Shown piece by piece: positions 57,259 to 64,000 of a stretch of 64,000 bases of DNA (positions within the stretch are counted from its first letter, which is position 1; each line of letters begins with the position of its first letter). The stretch lies in contig JACKQL020000015.1 of the NCBI GenBank assembly GCA_018296165.2, forward strand, positions 434,001 to 498,000, written 5' to 3'. The notes below the pieces were generated by a model. The model saw nothing but the letters and a program-made list of their open reading frames with translations, ran no database searches and was not told the origin of the DNA. Origin of the DNA: Termitomyces sp. T153. Lineage: Eukaryota > Basidiomycota > Agaricomycetes > Agaricales > Lyophyllaceae. Position numbers and translations under genes: made by a program.

Positions 57259-58754
57259 TCAAGGGTGATTGGTTGTTTCACTCCCGTAGTGCATTTGGAC
57301 TGGATTAGATGAGATTGGCTTTGAGAGGAGATGTATTTCAGCTTTTGATTTGCCCCTGGGGTCAATGTCTGGGAAATAGCCTAGAAGTAATTCTATCAGA
57401 AACGGTTATACTGAGTCGGTTGACTTTGTACTCACGAGGACTGGAGTAATACCATACAACACAGCCTTGAACAAACTGCTCAAGTGCATCCACATACTTA
57501 TGAACGGCAGGGTCTATGTCAGGACCAAAAGATGGTAGGCGTTCTTTCAGCTTGACGTAATCTTGGACTCGGTCTGCTATCATTTTGGTCAAGAGATCAA
57601 CTGCCTCCTGAAGATTGAGATTGTGAGCATGCTGTAATACACAAACAAAGTTCTGGTTGTCCCCATCGGCCTGTTCTTTCTGAGGATTGTCTCAACGCAA
57701 GGGAAACCCGCTGCATATGCATGCTCACATTGAACGAGCACAAATCCTGAAGCGAACCATCAGGAAATGCTTCATCATGAAAATCGAGTGCTAGAAGCTT
57801 ACATTGGGCCAAGTCATAATATCTGAAGTTACTTGTGACATGCCGATGATTACAGGATGTTCCCAAACAAAGGAAGGAATGTCAAGATCGAGGGAATATT
57901 CGACCATGGCTGCTATTGTGGGTTTCAATATAACACAAAGAATGATATATATCTTACCTTCGACCAGCGCAGCACCAATTGTACACCGGCGCATAAGAAT
58001 GAATTCATCGACTGGTGGAATTCGATCTAAATTCCTATTGAGTGATTGCTGGACTTGTGATGAGCTCCAGTCCAAGAATGCCTGCTTGAATCTGCAAAAT
58101 GTCATTTGCGCGAGAGTTGACAAATAAAAGGTTGAACTGACCTCTTGTACATTCCTGACTTCCCATTGGCTCGCAAGCGACGAAGAAGGCTAACATAAAG
58201 TATGAGTTCCCTGTTTCGGAGACAGATTTTAGCTTACTCCCAAAGCATACCCGCATACGGATAGCTTGGTTGAGGAGCGGAGTCATCATGAAGGATGCTG
58301 CAGGATATTTCATGTCCATGTCGAACCTTCTCTGGTTTGGACTGATATTCGCCCTCGTCAGAGAGATCGTCCGTCTGTCCACCAGTCAGTGATTCGCTGC
58401 GGCCAGGTTTCATGGAAAGATATTCACCGAAAATGCCCAGAGGAAAAATGCGAGGCAAGTCGTGAGATGCTCAATATCTGCTTCCGGAAAGCTCAGAGCG
58501 GCAAAAATATCGAATCTTCCAGCATCGATAAATTTCTCCCCTTGTGCTTTATCATAAACGTTGAATCTGAAGGAATTATGTAAAGAAAGAATCTTCGGAA
58601 AAGCCCAAAAATGAATAAATTACCCCTTAAACCATTTCAAAACGGCAGTATTAGCTTGTTCGCGGAGAGGATTCTCTTTGAGTTCAAAGACAGCGCCAGT
58701 GATGTCGCAGATATTCTGAAGGATGAAGGAGCTGGGATGATCGAACCTGAACAT
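57259..58754 (-). CDS. Sesquiterpene synthase (class I terpene cyclase)
   Basis: Nine exons on the minus strand: 58754-58624, 58566-58428, 58374-58238, 58189-58142, 58091-57958, 57912-57803, 57746-57729, 57679-57436, 57380-57259, giving 360 residues. The aspartate-rich metal motif is DDLSDE (residues 92-97) and the NSE motif is NDLCSFNKE (233-241). The RY pair at 321-322 is 80 residues after the NSE motif, as expected for Basidiomycota enzymes of the Cop/Omp type. These use farnesyl diphosphate and three Mg2+ ions in the cytosol. The product cannot be predicted from motifs alone. Exon 7 is only 18 nt and encodes six residues of the NSE motif. The start MFRFDHPSSFIL is the first in-frame ATG of exon 1. 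It is divergent from the P450 across a shared upstream region. Confidence 0.94.
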
Positions 58755-59544
58755 GGCAAGGGTATTTGTGGGCTACGTCTGTCCTGGAGAAGTTATATAA
58801 ATTCTGAAACAATCATTCACCTTCGTAAAAAAATGTTGATAACGATAACACTGGGAGCCCGGCAGAAGATCGTAAGTTACAGTGCAAGACATACATCAGA
58901 GCATCCACATAGAAACATCTGAGAACCGCCTATCGCCAAAGTCAGATTCCATGATTTTGTCATGCCGCTCCAGTGGGTGCACGATGGTACGATATCGAAG
59001 CACCAATATCCGTGACTGAGAAGCCGAGTATGAATACCCAAACAGATTTTCAAGCTTCTTACATGCTCAGTTCAGTTAAATAACCCCCTTAGTGTGATCT
59101 GATAAGCAGGCTGGTTGCGAACCTCTTGCTCAATCCGTGCCTCACGTGATTTTCAAACATAATCGCTTTAGTAAGCCTGATCCGCTTCGCTTTCAGTCGC
59201 ATTTCCGAGTCAGAACGGAAATGTGTTCTGTATCTTCTGATATGAGATGAATAGTCTTCCGCTGGTAAGAAGGAAGTGGATCCCAGGGCACAATTTGGAT
59301 CTGTAGTCGGTAGGTTCGGTAAGTTTTGGAGATCTTTACTACAAAAAAGTCAACCACTACGTTCTGTTTTTCCGTAAATCATCGTAATCGCGTCTACTTC
59401 CAGTCCATCTGATCTCGGTCTTGCCATGGATTTGATCCATAGTCCATGGCCCATGGAAATTGTATAATGGGACATGCCATAAAACTCGACATGAGAATTT
59501 GCAGCCGCATAAAAATCTTCCGGCGCTCACCGCTTTTCCACAGT
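58755..59544. promoter_or_regulatory. Shared divergent promoter of terpene synthase and P450
   Basis: A region of 790 bp between the start codons of two divergently transcribed cluster genes. Short frames within it have no support. No clear binding site for a known cluster regulator was identified, and no pathway-specific transcription factor gene lies in the visible part of the cluster. Confidence 0.5.
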
Positions 59545-61689
59545 ATGATATTGGACATCTCCGAGCCTACACTATCTGCTCTGTTTGCCTTTGTGGCTAC
59601 TATCGCTCTTCTCCTCCTGTATCAGAACCGGAAACAATCTCAGTTACCATTGCCACCTGGGCCACGTCGAATCCCTCTTTTGGGAAATGTAACTGATTTC
59701 ACTCTTAAAGAGTTGTGGATCACTGCGACTCGATGGTCAGTAATATACGGTATGTACAATGACTTCGATTACGATATCCATGTTGGACCGAACTCTTGAA
59801 AGGGGACGTCTGTCATCTACAGGTTCTCAACTGGCACATTATTTTTGCGAGTAGTCCAGAAGTAGTAGACGAACTATTGGATAAACGCGGTGCAATTTAT
59901 TCCGACAGGCCAACCCTTCAGATGTCTGGCCAACTGTAAGTCGCACTATCATTTGATCTTCCCAATTATCTATGGTATCACGGCCCTAGATGTGGCGTCG
60001 AAAAGATGGTGAATTCTCTCTCCATTCCACGATGGACGTGGTCTGATATAGTGTGCCCCTAGGTTCCGCTTTCCAAAAATAATGATACATTCCGGCGTCA
60101 GCGTCGATATATACAACAGACTCTTGGCCCTCGAAGCATACCTGCCTATCACTCAATGATACAAGATGAGACTGCCGTCTTTCTTCGTGCATTGCTCTAC
60201 AACCCAGCCAACTACCTCAGTGACATTCGCAAATATGCAGGTGGCTTAACCCTGGCCGTTGTTTATGGTTACAAGGTCAAGTCTGTCGACGACAAGTACC
60301 TTATGATGGCCGAGGAATGCTTGGCCATTCTCGCCAATGAAATCGCTTCCGGAAGTGGTATCTGGCCTGTCGATATCTTTCCCGTTCTCAACTATATACC
60401 TGAGTGGTTTCCTGGCGCTAGTTTTAAAAGAAAGGCAGCTATCTGGAAGCCAAAGATGGCTGAATTTATACGGGCGCCATTTGAGTACTCAAAGTCCGCC
60501 GCCGTGGGTTACTCTTGAATATCTGCTCAATGTTCCTGTCTCAATAACACTTCTTAGCGTGACGGGACAATACTGCCTTCCTTCTGCTCCAAGTTCCTGA
60601 CGGAGGATACTCTTGAAACCGCCATGGAGAATGATCTTATGTATAGCGCTAACTCTATGTACGCGGCTAGTGCTGATACGGTGATTGCTTCAGAATCGGG
60701 CTGATCCTTGGTTGTGCTGACTTGTTACCTACTTGCAGACCGTGACATCAATTTCGCAATTCATTTTAGCAATGACCTTGCATCCGGAAGTGATGAGAAG
60801 GGCACAGCAAGAGATTGACGACGTTGTCGGGCCTGATCGCCTACCTAACTTCGAGGATAGATCATCGCTCCCTTATGGTATCACGGCGTTCAATTCATCA
60901 AATACAGTATTATACATTGACGTCACACTATAGTGGAGGCTGTCATGTCCGAGGTCTGGCGCTGGGGTGTACCAACGCCACTCAGTAGGTTTTTTTAGCA
61001 TAAAGTTTCACACATAATAACCCTCTACCCTACTGACAGACCTACCGCATTACACATCCCAGGACGATCTTTATCGTGGAATGTATATTCCGAAGAATTC
61101 AATAGTATGCCGGTTCGTACACACTTTAATGATGCCACTAATAAGCTACTAAAGGTCATTGCTAACATCTGGTACCTATTGTCTCGATCTTTCACGAATT
61201 CTAATCACACTCTCACAGGGCGATTCTACGCGATGAAAATCTCTTTCCTAACCCCAATACATTTGACCCGTCTCACTTTTACCTTGTTCAAGACGCTGAA
61301 TTAAAGAAACGCAGAGACCCAAGAAATTATATCTTTGGATTCGGAAGAAGGTATATCCTTTGTTCCCTCGGGGTCACCATCAACCAGCGTTGAGACCATT
61401 CTACTTCTAGGCGTTGCCCTGGTGCCGACCTTGTTGAGTCCTCTGTCTGGCTATTAATAGTTTCCGTACTTGCAACTATGGACATCAAGAAGAAAATGGA
61501 CCAGAATGGAAACATAATTGAACCCAAAATATCGTACAATAATTCTATTTTCAGGTATCTGGTTTTGCAACTCTAAGCGCATGGTCTGATGGTCTCAGCA
61601 GAGTGCCTGATAAATTCGATTTCGATATCGAGCCACGTTCTCTTCAAGGTCTCTCATTGACCATTACAGAGACTGGGCTGTCGAGTTAA
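59545..61689 (+). CDS. Cytochrome P450 monooxygenase
   Basis: Twelve exons: 59545-59749, 59803-59935, 59990-60008, 60063-60503, 60558-60680, 60739-60877, 60934-60984, 61040-61104, 61155-61171, 61219-61350, 61411-61554, 61599-61689, giving 519 residues. A membrane anchor ([17 protein letters not shown]) is followed by a proline hinge ([14 protein letters not shown]). Then come the C-helix (TFRRQRR), I-helix ASADTT (T307), ExxR E360-R363, FDPSHF, and the heme-binding FGFGRRRCPG with Cys444. All catalytic landmarks are intact. It resembles the O-methylsterigmatocystin-oxidoreductase-like P450s common in agaricomycetes. It acts at the ER with a P450 reductase and likely oxidises the sesquiterpene made by its neighbour (inference). 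Two microexons (19 and 17 nt) are needed to keep the frame. An upstream ATG at 59446 is rejected because the hydrophobic anchor starts at MILDIS. Confidence 0.94.
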
Positions 61690-62002
61690 CAGTGCATGGA
61701 TGTGAACGTTCGACAAATTCAATGCACTCTTGATTTCCCCGACTAAAGTCAATTCTGCGCATTGGCTAGTTTCTTTTACTGTTATACCTGTTGGAAAATT
61801 TGTGGTTGCTCATACATTTCGTCAAACCCCTTTCGAAGTTATATTCTCATACATAAGAGTTCAACGTTTCAAAATTTGAGATAATTGAGATCCGAATGCC
61901 CACAGCTTCGGTACACAATAGAGACAGGATCATAACAGACAGACAGAATAAGATGACATGTAATCTTAGAAACATGGCATAGACCGCGACACTTTTTCGA
62001 GC
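61690..62002. other. Convergent intergenic region of P450 and transporter
   Basis: About 310 bp between two convergent genes. No gene, no repeat. Confidence 0.5.
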
Positions 62003-63975
62003 TTAAGCCTCATTTTGTCCTTTATCTTCGGCCAATCTCTTCCGACATTTGAGAATGATCAACGCTGTTGCAAAACACGCACTTCCAACCATGCTCGTAA
62101 CCTGTATGCTACATATTCAATATCTAACGTCAATAGGATCATTGAAATGATACTGACCCCACAAAAAACTGCTGGTCGCCACCAATTGAACTCTTCTGTA
62201 AGTAGAGCGCCGCTAATCGGTGTGCCTGTAGGTCTGTTAGGACGCCAACAGTGTTCGAGAAGTCTTGTTTTCATCCTACCAATTAGACCGCCAATACCTG
62301 AGGCCGAAAAAAAATTTATTAAATACTACAAAGATTCAGTTAAGTTGTCAGCGTACCAGAGAAGAAAAAGGCAATTCCCATCCGTATACTAGGACGAAAT
62401 AAAGTTCAAATTTTCACAACAAGAGATTATGCGAAGAAGAAAATGATTACCCTAGCTGCGACATAATATCACGGCTGAGAACGACTAGCATAGGACTAGT
62501 CAATCCTACAACTAGAAGAAACCTTAGCGTCACTGCAGTCTTGAATCCATTGAACTCACAAGTGCCGGCGAAGAAACCGTAAAAGAGAGCTATAAGGACA
62601 ACACCCGGTATATCTTTCAAACCTATCATCCCGAAGATGACAGCTGCACAAGCTCCAGTAGCAAATATCATCATGTTCATGACTCCCAAAGTGTTTGCAA
62701 AGAAGCCGGGTAGAATTCGCCCAAAAAAACTGGCAAAGTTAAGGATAATCAGCTGCAAGAAAGAGAATAAAAACCTCATAAACAATGAATGATGGACTCC
62801 CGGGCTTACTGAGTAGAAAGCAAGGTTCTTGTCCAGCTTGTGCGACGTGGCGTCGAGTTGAATATAAAATTGGGGAAAATAAAATCCAATGGAAAAGATA
62901 AGAAGCCTGGTCTGATGCTCAGATCTTGAGAATTATAAGAAGAGAATTATTGCTCACCCAAATGCGGCAACGATATAAGCTCCATCTGTGCTCAGACTAT
63001 TGATAATATTTTTGCTATCTTGGAGCGCAGCTTTCTTCGTGGAAACCCTGGTCTTCATCAAGCAGCAAGCAATGAGCAATAACACGGCTTCCACACTTGC
63101 GCTTGCTCGGACAGTATTCCCAAACCCTAGTCTGCCGAAAAGGTTGTTCAGCATGATGGGATGAATGATTGCTCCGATGGATGCTCCAGAAGCAACAATG
63201 GTCATGGCTAGCGCTTGTTTTGTGGTGAAATATTGCGAAACAATGGCGACGCTGGGGACGTAGGTCAGCCCACCTCCTAGACCGGCACCGAGACTTTGAG
63301 CAAGGAAGACCTGATCATTAATTTAGTTTCAACTATACTACTCTGGATCGGAACAGATGTCACCTGATAGTAATGGTCAGGCCTAGCCAGCGAAAGCATA
63401 TATATTGAGAATACAGTCAAGATTGAGCCTCCCCATAATAGCGGATAGCTGCCAGTCAAAGCAGGTAATCACGAGGCGTTTTGAAGATGAGGTAAGAACC
63501 CACAAAAATCCTCTGTCGTACAAGCGACCAGCGAATACACCTCCTGAAATAAGAAGGAAGGCATTGAAACTGCCTATCCACCTAGAGTATGTAATTGAAT
63601 AATTCAGACTTCACACACAACGAATCACCTTGTCTTACGATATTGAAGAAGGGGACGCATTCGTAATATATTCTCGAACATAGAAATCTGGGAGAATGTC
63701 TGGGATCCGACTCTTAAGAGGACTGATGAAGTGGAGATACCTTGGTATACCCCGAAGGACGACGTGTAGCCGAAGTTGCAGACCTGGATAAGAAATGCGC
63801 CAAGGACTGTAATTTTCACGGTTTGAGGAAAGTGGACAGCGATCATGCCTTGTCCCTTACCTGTACACCAAGCACCAAGACCTCCATCGGGTGGTTGACT
63901 TGGTACAAGTGCTGCGATATCAGTGGGCTTTTCCTTCTGTTGAGGCTGAAGGGATGAATCCAGAGTTGCCGACAT
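62003..63975 (-). CDS. MFS transporter, monocarboxylate-transporter-like
   Basis: Thirteen exons on the minus strand: 63975-63861, 63806-63741, 63699-63639, 63581-63504, 63448-63364, 63310-62958, 62906-62810, 62752-62560, 62511-62451, 62388-62357, 62297-62280, 62225-62158, 62101-62003, giving 441 residues. The fungal MCT/riboflavin-transporter-like signature DGGLGAW starts helix 1, followed by LIQVCNFGYTSSFGVYQD, SWIGSFNAFLLISGGVFAGRLYDRG, YVPSVAIVSQYF, GASIGAIIHPIML, FASFFGRILPGFFAN, and TPISGALLTEEFNWWRP in the last third. About twelve helices are expected in the plasma membrane. Substrate unknown; next to a terpene cluster, export of the product is plausible. Exon 11 is only 18 nt. Splicing was fixed by frame and family motifs. 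Confidence 0.92.
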
Positions 63976-64000
63976 CTTCAACAATCTTGGTAGTGAGGAT

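Noticed and set aside
59446..59544. Upstream ATG extending the P450 N-terminus by 33 residues
   Set aside because: The extension is basic and precedes the signal anchor; P450 anchors begin at or near the N-terminus, so MILDIS is preferred.
59936..60062. Apparent in-frame stop and frame break in the P450
   Set aside because: Resolved by two short introns around a 19-nt exon (59990-60008), which restores CGVEKMVPLSK into TFRRQRR.

Overview
The window is fungal nuclear DNA, most likely from a mushroom-forming basidiomycete (Agaricomycetes). Genes carry many short GT-AG introns (about 46-60 nt) and very short exons. Gene content also fits: a cerato-platanin, a septin of the CDC10 class, a P4-type flippase, a FAN1 nuclease, a sesquiterpene synthase with a fungal P450, and fungal Helitrons and Ty3/gypsy elements. 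I cannot name the species.

The layout alternates between two kinds of DNA. Repeat islands (1 to about 16.4 kb, and about 35.6 to 51.8 kb) have almost no CpG and hold decayed transposons. They contain three different Ty3/gypsy remnants, a pogo-like DDE transposon with a SAP tail, and a head-to-tail array of three Helitrons at 41,473-51,764. Gene islands (about 16.5-35.5 kb and 51.8-64 kb) have normal CpG and intact genes.

Gene island 1 holds, in order: a 412-bp hAT-type MITE at the border, a truncated tRNA-Ser copy, a cerato-platanin gene, two intron-containing tRNA-Ser genes (anticodons CGA and AGA), a septin (CDC10 class), a P4-ATPase phospholipid flippase, a third tRNA-Ser, an HMG-box transcription factor and, on the minus strand, FAN1.

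Gene island 2 looks like a small terpenoid biosynthetic cluster: FAD-dependent monooxygenase (-), seven-helix membrane protein (-), sesquiterpene synthase (-), cytochrome P450 (+) and a monocarboxylate-type MFS transporter (-). The synthase and the P450 are divergent and share a promoter region of about 0.8 kb. The expected logic is that the synthase cyclises farnesyl diphosphate, the P450 and the flavin monooxygenase oxidise the scaffold, and the transporter exports a product or imports a precursor. All splice models in both gene islands were built by hand from frame, splice sites and family motifs, and all close to whole codons.

The most notable observations are: the tandem Helitron array whose units abut with no spacer; the autonomous unit whose roughly 1,830-codon frame is broken only by five nonsense codons of C-to-T type; the hairpin-forming minisatellite at the Helitron 3' ends; and loss of the same catalytic Asp (YLDD to YLDN) in three unrelated gypsy elements by a CpG-type transition.
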